Part shown: in pieces, positions 23,961 through 35,269 of the stretch
Position numbering within the stretch: the first letter of the stretch is position 1
How the letters are laid out: every line of letters begins with the position of its first letter
Assembly (NCBI GenBank): GCA_964247055.1
Contig: OZ176053.1
Span: forward strand, 1,302,001 to 1,366,000
Source: Paragordius varius
Taxonomy: Eukaryota; Nematomorpha
Direction: 5' to 3'
Length of the DNA: 64,000 nt
Notes under the pieces: model-generated
Database searches by the model: none
The model's input: the letters and a program-made list of their open reading frames with translations, nothing else
What the model was told of the DNA's origin: nothing
Position numbers and translations under genes: made by a program

Positions 23961-23972
23961 TTAAATTTTATT

Positions 23973-24299
23973 ATGAACTTACCGCAAAAGTATACTAATT
24001 ATAATTTTTTGCTAGTATTAGTCCTGATTGATGTTAAGGATGTCGAAATTTATCCGGACAAAGTGGAAAAACCCATATTGGGTGAGGAAATGAACCGATC
24101 AGCTTATATAACACTTCACAATACTTATCCGATTGATGAATCAAACCAATTAAAGTATTGTTTATTAAATATTAACAGTAAAAATCATAAAAACTTATAT
24201 AAATTACAAAAAAATGACTATGGTTTTGGTAGGAAAACCATATTTTTTGACCAGTTGCGCAATAAGAATTTTAAATTTAACACACAACCCTCAATTTAA
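23973..24299 (+). CDS. NUP98 autoproteolytic-domain-like fragment
   Basis: The segment VEIYPDKVEKPILGEEMNRS followed by AYITLHNTYPIDES matches the NUP98 C-terminal domain (human VIVYPDDKNKPPEGEGLNRR, then AEVTLDGVWPNDKT). In the family this domain cleaves NUP98 from NUP96 and binds the nuclear pore scaffold. Here only about 40 residues match (about 24,036-24,160). The upstream half and the catalytic HF/S end of the domain are not found. A candidate 24-nt intron (24,157-24,180) follows. The 108-codon frame starts at 23,973, but that ATG is not supported by the match. Most likely a gene fragment or a diverged single-domain gene; it was duplicated with FANCD2. Confidence 0.45.
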   Translation: MNLPQKYTNYNFLLVLVLIDVKDVEIYPDKVEKPILGEEMNRSAYITLHNTYPIDESNQLKYCLLNINSKNHKNLYKLQKNDYGFGRKTIFFDQLRNKNFKFNTQPSI

Positions 24300-24395
24300 C
24301 TCTGGTCAATTGTATGTATGTAAAAAAAAATTAAAAAATAAAACGAAAATATTACATTTCTATTACTTTATACTATATATTATCCAAAATTAACG

Positions 24396-24538
24396 GTGCC
24401 AGACTCAGTCTTTTCAGTAGATTCGACTGATTCAAATCCGCTCTTCTCATCTTTCCATCAAGACAGCAATGAAATTCAAGAAAATATTGATAATCGGGAT
24501 TTGTCTTTTATATCGACAATTTATCTGGACACCTTCTG
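24396..24538 (+). CDS. Possible exon, unknown protein
   Basis: Open frame with PDSVFSVDSTDSNPLFSSFH, rich in S and D, ending at a GT donor (CTTCTG/GTATAT). It is preceded by TTAACGG here and TTAACAG in the other unit (48,141), so a consensus acceptor exists only in the other copy. It might belong to the same transcript as the NUP98-like segment. Function not recognised. Confidence 0.3.
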
Positions 24539-24730
24539 GTATATTATTATATATAAAGAATATTTTTACTTTACTGTGTAAATATTGGAGTTTTTTTTCA
24601 AATTTTCATAACTGAGGCTTCCCCAGTTAAAAAAGTTAGTCAATTTAGTTCAAACGGAAAATCGAATTTTGCACATATTAGAAAGATTTTGATGTTTAAA
24701 ACCAAATTACTTTATTATTTTATATATATG

Positions 24731-25021
24731 CAATAAAAACTGAAATTATACGGACAAAATGTAAAAATATAAAGACAAATATTTTTTTCTAAAAAAAACC
24801 CATACTTTTTAAATCTTGACTTATTTCAATATAACTCATTGTTTTAATAAGGCAAAGTGTGAAACATATATATTACTATCATAATCAATTGTATATTTTT
24901 TTACAATGGTAAAATAACTTATATGGGAAACATTAAGATTCTAATAAGTATAGTTGTTTTTAGATAACTATATTTGTCTTTATATTTTACCGTTTTGTCC
25001 GTAAAATATTAATTTTCACTG
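24731..25021. mobile_element. Tc1/mariner-like MITE near the NUP98-like locus
   Basis: CAATAAAAACTGAAATTATA at the left and ATTAATTTTCACTG at the right, with the inner CGGACAAAA pair inverted. Slightly more diverged ends than the FANCD2 intron copies. Counterpart at 48,474-48,765. Confidence 0.7.
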
Positions 25022-25137
25022 TAATATAAAATTGATCATTTTCATGTAACCAAGTTTATTTATTAAACTTAATTCTGTTAGGAGCTATGGTCAGCTTTTT
25101 CTAACTGCTCTTTAATTTTATTTTTCCTCTAAAATAG

Positions 25138-25309
25138 AACAGAAATGATAAGCAGCCACAATTCTGTGCGTAACATGGAAAACGAATTGAAGATAAACGA
25201 AGATGATTCATGGGCCAAATTGCGCATCGTTTTGTACAGAATGTTGGTTGATCTCATGCTTTACAACGATGTCCTAACCTATTTCCAATCCACATATCAT
25301 ATTTATTGA
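25138..25309 (+). CDS. Possible terminal exon, unknown protein
   Basis: After a good acceptor (TTTTTCCTCTAAAATAG) the frame reads MISSHNSVRNMENELK and DDSWAKLRIVLYRMLVDLML, ending with TGA at 25,307-25,309. A plus-strand AATAAA follows at 25,334. It faces FANCD2-2 tail to tail with 70 bp between stop codons. Protein family not recognised. The other unit has the same exon at 48,883-49,054. Confidence 0.4.
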
Positions 25310-25339
25310 ATTACGCGTTTATATTTGCAAGAAAATAAA
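25302..25339. terminator. Overlapping poly(A) signals of converging transcripts
   Basis: Minus-strand AATAAA at 25,307-25,302 serves FANCD2-2 (stop about 73 nt upstream); plus-strand AATAAA at 25,334-25,339 would serve the small plus-strand locus. The two 3' ends overlap. Confidence 0.5.
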
Positions 25340-25379
25340 TATAATCTTGGGATTGATTTGCACAAAAATGCGGTGTATA

Positions 25380-28300
25380 TTAAGATGAAGAACCATTCAG
25401 CTGTGACGTTATTTCTTGACCCTAAATAAGAAAAAAAATGTAGTTTTACAAATTTTAATTCGGAAAAATTTCCGTAACATTCATTATATGAGCAAGTGTA
25501 TACCTGCAAATTTCGATGTTTCAAACTTTGAAATTGGATAGAATTGGTAAGAGATGGAGATTTGGTTCCGCCTTTAAACATGTTCTGAATGCGATACACA
25601 AAAGTTTCAAGAACTTTCTTAAGGGGTGGAATGTGTTTGAGCAGTGTTGAGTCCTTTTTCGTCTAATTTACAAAATGCACACGTAAATATATATACTATC
25701 CTCGCTAGATATACTTTAAAAGGAAAATTATATGATGAAATTATATATTACTTCTCAACGACCAATTAGTATCTTAATTTCTAAAACGCTTACTTTACAA
25801 TGTGTGATGACCATGTGCAAATATCGTGTAATTTCTTGCATTTCCCTTATTATAGCTTGGATTTGAGACCGTATATCATCAGCCAACTCGCCAGAGTTCC
25901 CGAAACACTGAAGAATGTATTGTAATTCCACCATCAACTTAACGTAAAAGTTTTCCACAAATTGGCGTCCAGTGCGGAGTGTATGTAATATGTAATGCTT
26001 ATCGGGAAAGTGTTTACAAATGCGTATGAGTGTGAGAAATAATTTGCACAAAACTGCCGTTGATTGCAAAAATGTTTGAGGATATTGCAATGTTTGCGCA
26101 TTCAATTGAGATTCTGACTCCTCTGACCCTGCCTGGAGAGAAGCATGAGGACCATGGTTTGAAACTTTAGTTTTATGTCCATAGAGATTGACTAGATTTC
26201 GTGCCAGACCGATACATTCTTTCAATAGCACGTCAAAATAAACGGGAAAGAAGTGCCTGTTAACATAAAAAAATTTGTGGTAATTTGCGATATTCAAAAA
26301 ACAAACATTCAGGGAACAAATTTAATATTAAAATATAAATGATTACGGAATCATGGATGGATAGATGACAATATCCTGCGAACAAGTTGCATGTTTAGTA
26401 GTTTGAGAGATATTTTCTTTATTCAACGAATTATTTAACATATCTTGCATTTGAATATTGATTAATTCATCAAGCACTTCTAGGGGTTCATTCGTAACAA
26501 ATTTTAACCTAAATATATAAATCATCTCAAAAATATTGTAAAATTTTATTGTATGAATAAACTGACGGGCTTTCAAAAAATAAAAAATATAAACTAGTCC
26601 ATCGCCGAAAGAACTGACCGAATCTGAAAATGCCTTATTCAGCTCAGCCACTCACCTTTATATACAAAATTATATCATAAACACCGGATTTGTGGTGATA
26701 TAAATATAGATAGAATAAAAAATTACATATATTGTTTGAATAAACTCTCAGAATAATTAATGCCAAAATATTAAAGGTTAAAAGCGCCAAATCCTATAAT
26801 ATAAAATATTTTATCAAACTTTTAGTTAGCTTGTAATCTATGTGCACATTGTTCTGGTACCATTTTAAATGTGTTAAACCAAATAGCCATGTATGGATAT
26901 ATATGTACGATAAAATAAGATTTACTTTAAAAGTTTAACTAACGAAGCTTCAAACATCGGTTTCGATCCGGTCGGAAAATAAAATTTTACGTAATTTTTT
27001 GTTTCTTCAAATCGTTCATTAACTACTTGTTCGGTAGAGTTGATTAATTGGGTAGAATGAGAATAAGGAATGGCGTCTTTTGTCATTTGGTTTCGCAGCA
27101 AATAATTTTGCTGCAAACTCACGTTTATAAGTGTGGAAAATGATTGTGTTGTTATGTTTGGGTTTTCCCGATGATCTTTAAAATAACAAATTAATTATGA
27201 TAAAAAACATCAATATAGACACTAATTAATATACTACTACCTGATAGCTCAAACAAATCATAGAGAAAAGTGAGCACACATTCAGAAAATATGAGAGATT
27301 TTGAATTTTGGATCAAATTGCCAAAGAAATTGTATGTCACTTCTCGCCTGAATATATATATAATATATACAGTAAAAACTTATACGGACAAAACGTAAAA
27401 ATATAAAGAAAAATATTTTTTCAAAAAAAACAACCATATACTTTTAAAACCTTAATTTTTGCTATATAAAATATTTAATTAACTACATAATTGATTGTGC
27501 TACCAATTTATATTTCCATCTTATATATTTTGCAGTTTAGAACAATCACACTTATATTTAATAAAATTAAGATTCAAAAAATATGGTTGTATTTATATTT
27601 TTACGTTTTGTCCGTATAATATCAATTTTTACTGTATATATGCGCATACTTGTTCTCAGAGATATCGAACTGAGATTTATCAATACTTTTAATGCCATTC
27701 CATAAACTTTCCAATATTGATGTGTTTTCTTCAGGATAAGTGCTTGTTAATAAGTGCCATACATTTCACAATGTTGAGATTAATGTTGTAAGTAATGATA
27801 GATTCTTCCTAATTATAAATTATCAAAATATTAAGATAACTAACTCTTGCAAAGACCCTTCAGCAAAATTAAAATTTATCAAATAAATGGAAAATTTTTA
27901 TTTTTAGTATTAGTTTTGGCTTGCAAATTAAAAAACAACTGTTTTGCAAAAAAAATTATTTTTTATAAAAGATTATACAATTGGAAAAGCGAAATTCACT
28001 AATATATATTCCATTGTTGTAATTTAAAAATAAATCCAAATTTAATTGTTAAATAATAACTTTGTTATCCATTATTAAAAAATTCATTTTTCCTATTCAG
28101 AATTATATAATCATGGAAACCTCTGTCATTTCCGCCACCATAGATTTCTGCAATCGCCCAATAAAATTGGCGCAAACATTCTCCTCTGACCATTGACTTA
28201 ATAGGGTTTTGCATTTTGATTGGTGGGATTCTTTGGATGAGTTTTGTATTAATTTGAGTTTTTTCTGTTCTTGACTAAGGAAAAGATTTCCCTTTGTGGC

Positions 28301-30127
28301 AATGCTGGGTAATGTCATTTCCAACATATGGAGATATTCATTCAAGAGATAATCGTAATGCTTACAATCCAAGTCCTAACATAAATTTATGTTAAACTAA
28401 AACTTTAAAAGAGTTAAATAAATAAAATATCAATCGTACCAGATCTGTTGAAAATAGTTCCTTAAACACAAAAATTTCGAAAGGGCGACTTAGTTTTCGC
28501 AAACTTTTTCGAAGTTGTTCTTTGGCAAGATTATGATTCGCGCCCTTTTTATCCAAAGAACTATCATGGTTCATTCTGCGTTATGAAAAAATTTTAAAAG
28601 TAAATGTATATTACAGGGTTTATGTCAAAAGTTAATACTTTCTCAATTTATTGTTTATTTTTTTGGACTTTAATTGTTTTTTTCGTTTGGATTCTTTCGT
28701 ATTTTCTGCATCTTTCTCATGGGTTGTAGGATTAGCATCAATTAGGTGCAAATAATTTGTAATGTTTAATAAGGGATTATTCTCGCCGTTATTTTCCTTC
28801 TCTATGGTGTGTGAATGCAAAGGAAACAGTATATAAAGTTTTAAACGCGTAAAAAATAAATGAAATTACTTGAGTTTACATATTTTCCTGAGATTAACCG
28901 TTGACTACTTTGTTCGCATTCTAATAATTGGAGATAATCACTAAAAGTGTGAAACAACCCATTTTTAATACCATGATTGTTGTGATTAAGATTGTTAGTT
29001 AACGATAATTTTTTATGCGGAGAAGGCAAAGTTATGCTGTTAAGAATTTCACAATGAACTTTTTCCAACGAATAAAAGGTAGGATAGAGTTCAAGTTGAT
29101 CTGAATATTCTTACAAAAAAATCATAGAAATATGAATCAAACTTTACGGTAAAAACCGAAATTATACGGACAAAACTTAAAAATATAAAGACAAATATTT
29201 CTTTACTAAAAGACAACCATACTTTTTAAAACTTAATTTTTCTAAATATAACGTCTTGTTTCAAACTATAAGTATGAGATAGATATGTTTATTGGTAACA
29301 CAATTTATTATATAATTTATAGTTTAAAACAACCATATATATTTAAATAGTTCAAGATTTAAAAAGCATGGTTGTCTTTTAGAAAAAAATGTTTGTCTTA
29401 TATTTTTACGTTTTGTCCGTATAAATTCAATTTTTACTGTATTTAGTAAATACCACTACGCAATCTACCATTTAAATCTATAAATGTGGTAAAATATATT
29501 TGAATAAACTACCGATAGTTATATCCAAAAAATTAAAATTCCCGTAAAATTTACAAACCAAATCTAGGAAAGATTGAAATTATCTTAATCTTTGCTGCAA
29601 ATATTTCCGTAAAATATAGTACTTTGAAGAGCATTTATGATGTATTCTTCAATTTCCATTAGAGTACCTAATCTTTCGATCAAAACTTGTTTGAGCTTTA
29701 AGTGTATGGATAAATGAACACAACCATTAATAATCTAACGTTAAAGAAAGTGTAAAAAACCTCTCGATACCAATCGGAAGCGATTTGCAAGAAACTGAAA
29801 CAACATTGAATTCGTTCCAAATTATTTTTTATTTCCTTTCTGTTTTCATTGCCAGTTTGTGAAATATCAAAAGTTGTTCCCTCCTCGTCACACAGTGTAG
29901 GTCCAACTTTATAGGACAAATTACAATATTTAAATAAATTAGAAAGCGGTAAAAAGATATAAATACCCACCATCATTCAATGTTTGCTCTTGAGATATTA
30001 TTTCAAAAATATGTTGTAATTCAGTATCAGTTGATTTAAAAGACACCCCTAACCCTAAAAAGGGTAATATTACATCCAGTTGATTTGCCTTCAATGCTAA
30101 AAACAAAAACAAACGAATGAAACAGGC

Positions 30128-30158
<31 letters not shown>

Positions 30159-33100
30159 TTAAAATGCAAACAAACCAAGTTTCCATATGCCGCGGAATAA
30201 ATAAATAGGTTCCAAATTTATAAAGGTATCTGTATGATCTTGAAAACTATTATTGCTTATATTTTTAGGTGTCGTCGGGCTAAAGTTTATGGTCATATTT
30301 GAAATATCTGGGTTAAGCAAAGGCGTTTTATTAGGTTTTTCCTTATTTTTTTCAATCATTTCTCTCAAGGCTTCCTCCAGAATCTTCCTATGACGGGGTT
30401 TCAATTCAAACAACAATAAATTATTATTTTCAGTTTGTGTTGATTGTGACATTATTAAGTATTTAGCCAATAAATTGTTGAACCATTCTAGTAAGAAAAA
30501 AGAGTTAAATTTTTCGTTTGTGGTCAGAATGTCTAAAATAAGTATTTTGTGGATGTTTGAGAGAGAATCCGTGCCCATCAAATTGGATAAAAATCTGAAG
30601 CATTCCTTAGAAGCGATGTTTTGCTTTGCATCCATTTCCTCACTTAAATAAAATAGTTTGCGTTTAAAAAATCATTTTTTAAATTTACAATTCACCATAA
30701 CTAATACTTTTGAGAGAGGGAATAATCGTTAACATATAAATAAGCCGCTTGTATTAAGGCATAGAGCGTAAAACAACACGAGTTTCCATAACTGTTATTG
30801 TTGCCATTTAATAAAGCCAATTTGCAAGATTTCGTATTATTAGTTTCAGTTGGATTTAAATTTTCTGTTAGAACGATATCGTCAGAACAAAGTTGAGTTA
30901 TATTAAGATTAAGGGCCTGGCCTAAAAAATCAAATTGTCGCATAAATTGGGACAGAGAAGATAATTTTGACTGTTTTGGTGGATGGCAAAGGCATTTAAG
31001 AAGTGTGAAGAGATGTGGATACATTGATAGGGGTAGTTTGACAGATATATCAATAACTTTCTAGTAAGAAAAACAAAAAGAAATTAGAAATATAAGAGAA
31101 GAATATCGAAAACTAACTACGAAACCTGTCTATAATCTTGTAGTAATGAGCCATCTTCCGAAGAATTAAATAGATTGTCAATTAAATGAGTATTGAGCCT
31201 ATTATGATCACAACAAGGTGGAATGGTGGATGAGATTAAATGCGTTAGCAATCCAAGTAGGTGATATGTTGAGTCAATGCTCTTCGTGCAAGTAATTGCC
31301 TCAAATATAGCCAGTAAACACTTCTAAAAACGGTCATTAATCAAAATAAATAACGTTTAAGCTAAATCGAAAAAGTATATACCATTTACAGTTCAAATTC
31401 ACCCTTGAACAATTCAAATTCACTCTAAAAATAAATTATGTGTTTTCGAACTAATATAACTCTTTATTAATAAGAAATATATCTTTATGACATAGTTTAT
31501 TATTTTTTCAGTATTATTTTAATTTGATACAAAATTTTTATTTTTTAAAAATATATAAAAATATTGTTAATTTTTAATCTTAAAAAACATATATTTTAGT
31601 TAGGAGTAAATTTGAATTATTTAAGGGTTAATTTGTGTTGTAAATGGTATATATATGCTAACTTGTTTGATAATATTGGCTACATCTTTAGCTTGCATAA
31701 TGCTCACATAAAAATATACTCCAAAGTTCCCATCGAAATTGCTAACATTTTCATTTTCCGTTTTTTCCCTGTGATGAGTCGAACTGAGTTTGTTTTTTTT
31801 ACCTATAAAATTAATTATAATAAAAAGAAAACAGTAAGCAATTATTATTCATGCCGAATAAAAACAATATCAATCATATAAATAGGACCTAGAATAACAA
31901 TATTTAAAAATATTTTAAACATCATATGTATAAAAAAATAATTAGTGGAGACTTTCTTACTATTTAAATAAATTTGTCTGGCTAATAGTTCGGTCGAATC
32001 TAAAAATCGTTCCAAAAGATTGGGGAAAAATTGGAAAAAATCATTCCATAAAGTTGTTTTAAAGACATTTTTTCCTACTGAGTTGTTCTTTATATTTTGT
32101 TCAGTTTGATCACTTTGTAAAGATTTGATATTCTCAGCCGGTTTTAATCCAGCCTCCTGGGCCAACACTAAAATAAGCAAGTCCAAAATCTGTTTTCCGA
32201 ATCGCAAAAATTAAAATTAATCTTTTAGTTCTTTCTTGACTCAAAAAATATAATATAAATTACATGTAGAGACGATGAGGGAGAGCTTGTATAAACGTGA
32301 GCACTTTTTTGCATTATAAAGCGTCCAACATTGATTGAAGTTTTAAACAAATTCAAAAATGTTTCTGTGATTCGGACAAAACTAAAAAGAGTTACCATTT
32401 TAAAGTTATTTATGAAATAAAGTATTGTAATTTAACACAAACCATTTATTACGCATATTTAGATTTTGTTCATCATTGTTTGATGTCATAATAAATATTC
32501 TTTTATTTTCGGCACACAGAGCTTGGTAAAATTGATTGTAGATTCGTTCTATTCGGTTAATTGTTTCAATTGGGATTTCAAAAGAAGTTTCATTGTTTTT
32601 GCCATCTTTAGAAGAGGAGACATTAACACTTTTGAGTGATTGATTTTTAAGATATGACAACACATATTGTGTAATTAAGTTTAGGGGTAAAGTATGTTCA
32701 TTTTCCGTCAAATTCAGTTGAGGAATAATTTTGATCAAAGAGGTCAAAATCTTATTTTCTAACAAATTCTTAACTTTTTGTGACAAATCAGATTGAGGAG
32801 ATTCGTTGGTTTCGATATTATTTGAAGTTATTTGCGCTTCAAACGTTGAAAGACACAAAATTAATTGTTCAACAAGATCAAGGCTATATATCTCACCCAT
32901 ACTTTCAAATATTAAACTACTATAAAAGGTAATTACATACCCAATATTTTCTATAATAAGTAAGGCCGTTTCATTTCTGTTTAAGATTTCGGGTAAAATT
33001 AATAAAAAATCTTTTTGTAAAATAGGGTCCAAGTGCTGAAAATTGTCAAACAAAATTGATACAAATTTCTGCGGATAAACGATATTATAAAACTTGTTCA

Positions 33101-33535
33101 TCATATATAACATTTGTATTTCGAATAGCATTGATTAGATTAGAATGCCGCTGTTTTGAAGCGTAAGAAATGATATACTTTAAAAGTATTGGCTGAAATT
33201 TGAAATTATCTAAAAGTATGGATGCGATCGAATGCATAGTTTCTCTATAAATTAAAACTTAAAATACTCCTCTCCAAAAACAATCGGGTTAAACAATTTA
33301 TTAAATTGAGAAGCTACAAAATTTTCCGCTTCCTCGGCTAACTTATTATCAGTGAAATCGTAAGTGTCCAATATTTCAATGAAATTTTCAATGTTCCCTT
33401 ATATATAATATTATCCAAAAAACCTCTAATTATACGCGGTTCAGATAAGTCAAAATAATGTTTAAAAAACTTTTCCACAGAATTTTCCGAATAAGTCCCT
33501 TTGACTGATGATGTTGTTTTCGTCAATCTCACCAT
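25380..33535 (-). CDS. FANCD2: FANCD2-like gene, copy 2 (complete span)
   Basis: Second tandem copy, start codon at 33,535 and TAA at 25,380-25,382. The first introns are 33,423-33,398 (26 nt), 33,267-33,245 (23 nt) and 33,093-33,069 (25 nt). The C-terminal exons are 26,508-26,347, 26,256-25,794, 25,662-25,504 and 25,421-25,380; they encode HIPPLKKVLETFVYRI and the junction HRNLQ/GQEI, matching human QHVPLLKKTLELLVCRV and NRDLQGEEI. Exon 27,175-26,926 is also in frame. The exons I traced are open. A short exon near 31,750-31,800 is locally more diverged than in copies 1 and 3 but keeps frame. Upstream of the start codon the sequence shared with copy 3 lasts only about 60 bp, so this copy has lost most of the ancestral upstream neighbourhood. 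A minus-strand AATAAA lies about 75 nt after the stop. Confidence 0.85.
27370..27634. mobile_element. Tc1/mariner-like MITE in FANCD2-2 intron
   Basis: CAGTAAAAACTTATACGGAC at the left and ATCAATTTTTACTG at the right, with TA flanks. Counterpart of 810-1,061 in copy 1. Its core resembles that copy more than the other MITE group (2,563 and kin). Confidence 0.75.
29147..29439. mobile_element. Tc1/mariner-like MITE in FANCD2-2 intron
   Basis: Terminal CGGTAAAAACCGAAATTATA (one base off the family start) and TCAATTTTTACTG at the far end. Same intron as 2,563-2,854. Confidence 0.72.
31376..31653. mobile_element. Foldback (MITE-like) element in FANCD2-2
   Basis: Counterpart of the copy 1 element, with the same TATATACCATTTACA ends in opposite orientation. 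Sits in the intron before the short exon at about 31,660-31,800. Confidence 0.65.
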
Positions 33536-33613
33536 AAGAATTTAAACGATGTGGGATTATTTCATGTGTTTTTGTGGGCTTAAAAAAATACTTATCAAGA
33601 CGATCTTGACCGA

Positions 33614-34413
33614 ATCGCCTGAAATAATCATAATCAAAAGAGAGGGTTTAAATGAACTTGTGCGTTCCATGTGCAAAATTTTAAATATATCATATTTGTT
33701 GCAGGGATTACATTTTAGCGCATGTATATAAAATAAATTAAACTATTCCAGCAATTCCGCTGATTAAATAGTTAAAGAGAGCATATAATAAGGAATTGAG
33801 CTGACAAATAAAAACAGAATTAATTAAAAGGAAAATCTAAAGACACGCCTAGCTGTCCATAAAATTGTTAGTTTCTGTAATTTGCAATTTGAAACACCAG
33901 AGTACATATATGGATGTAACGGGTAATTTTATTTCCTATGATTGCAATCAGAAAAAAATTTATATGATAGGCTGTTTGAAACAACAAATTCGAAGGCTCT
34001 AGGCCTTTTTCTCCTATGGCAACCAGGGATCGGGACATGTGAATCAATACTACCAACCAAGATTTGTTACGTGATAGCGAATCGAAGGAATCTTTTACGA
34101 GGTAAATGTATTTTTTAGGTGTAATGGGATAAACTCCGCGGGAAAAGCGTACATTGCGGAATCCAGAAGCCGTGGACAGATCAAATGCTGGGGATTTGGG
34201 ACTGGACGATTGATGGAGCGACACAGGAAGAGGAACCTACTAATTACGAGGTAATCTTAATTTTTAGGTCTGGGTCGACTTTGGCACATTGGGAGGAGGG
34301 ATCTGTTGGGATTGGGCTCTTGGGAACGCCCAGATGGGGAGAAGGCAAATCGTGCCTGGAGCGGATGGATGGCAAGACGCAATAAAGGATCTCATTCGGG
34401 ATGATTGCACAAC
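33614..34413. other. GC-richer island, second unit
   Basis: Counterpart of 7,740-8,552. The minus-strand frame runs 34,224-33,868; the plus-strand frame ends at 34,384. The 17-nt candidate gaps are unchanged except one exon-side base. Conservation of the frames is no better than that of nearby spacer, so this is weak evidence for coding. Confidence 0.3.
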
Positions 34414-34617
34414 AAACTCTCATTATCCTTGTGGAGAGTTTTTGGGCGAACAGGCTTTCTAATGGGAGGAATAAATCCTCTCCTTCACAAGGGTGGGAAA
34501 ATCAGCTCTTATTATTTGGAAGGAGTTGTTTTCCTAACTTGTGTGAAGGAGGAGGATTTATTTGTCCCATTAAAGAGTCTTTTGCCCAAATACTCTCCAC
34601 AAGTATAATGAGAGTTT
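34414..34617. mobile_element. Foldback element, 204 bp, second unit
   Basis: Same structure as 8,553-8,756 and same length. A single base differs in the left arm (CTTTCTAATGG for CTCTCTAATGG). Confidence 0.7.
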
Positions 34618-34629
34618 GAGTCAGGCCCC

Positions 34630-34693
34630 TAAGTCCAAAATTTTAATTTGAGCACTCTTACTCCCGGACGCTCAAAAAAAAATTTTGGACTTA
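34630..34693. repeat. 64-bp perfect-ended hairpin, second unit
   Basis: Identical stem and loop to 8,769-8,832. The following G tract is 20 long (34,723-34,742), one base more than in the other unit. Confidence 0.75.
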
Positions 34694-35269
34694 GAATATT
34701 TTTTAATTTTTTTTTCGCCCTTGGGGGGGGGGGGGGGGGGGGTTATATATATTTATTGATATTTTTTAATTTTTTTTCAATAAAAAATATATTTAGACAA
34801 CATTTATTGAATAATTTATATAAAAAATATTAATTTTCCGTGATATATTTATTCTTGTCTGGTTAGGTTATTCTTATTTTTCTGTCCATTTGTTGTTTAT
34901 AAATTATCAAAATGATTCTTGATTTCTGTCGATTGGTTGTATTTGTTTATAGAATATCGTAACTAATGTTTGATCGTATTTTCTGATCTATAAAATATTA
35001 ATAGATAAAATTTAATGTAATGAATACAAATAATTATTAAAATTTTTAAGATGATATTTTAGCATTTTGTTAAGAATAGCGATTATATTAATCAGCTGTT
35101 TTTGCTTGTTTTTAGCCTGATTGTGGTTCAAGTAAATCTTTTTAAATATTAAAACCTCAATAAACCTAAAATTTAATATTATATAAATTAAAAATTACAA
35201 GTAATAATAGCGCGCTTTTATCCTTATAAATGACAAATATATTAGATGTTTCAATATAAACAAATTTTT

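Larger units (their letters stand above)
6970..33595. repeat. Tandem duplication unit carrying FANCD2 copy 2
   Basis: Base order from 6,970 (AAGACGATCTTGACCGA region) to 33,595 repeats in 33,596-57,024: spacer, NUP98-like segment, FANCD2. The unit is 26.6 kb here because it carries a hAT insertion of 3,129 bp plus a 0.75 kb segment missing from the other unit. The edge shared by all copies is the pentamer CTTAT at 6,965-6,969, 33,591-33,595 and 57,020-57,024, after which copies 1 and 2 continue alike and copy 3 enters SLC35C1. Confidence 0.9.

Noticed and set aside
25755-26297. FANCI instead of FANCD2 as identity of the repeated gene
   Set aside because: The C-terminal block HIPPLKKVLETFVYRI and HRNLQGQEI follow human FANCD2 closely; I recall no such block in FANCI.
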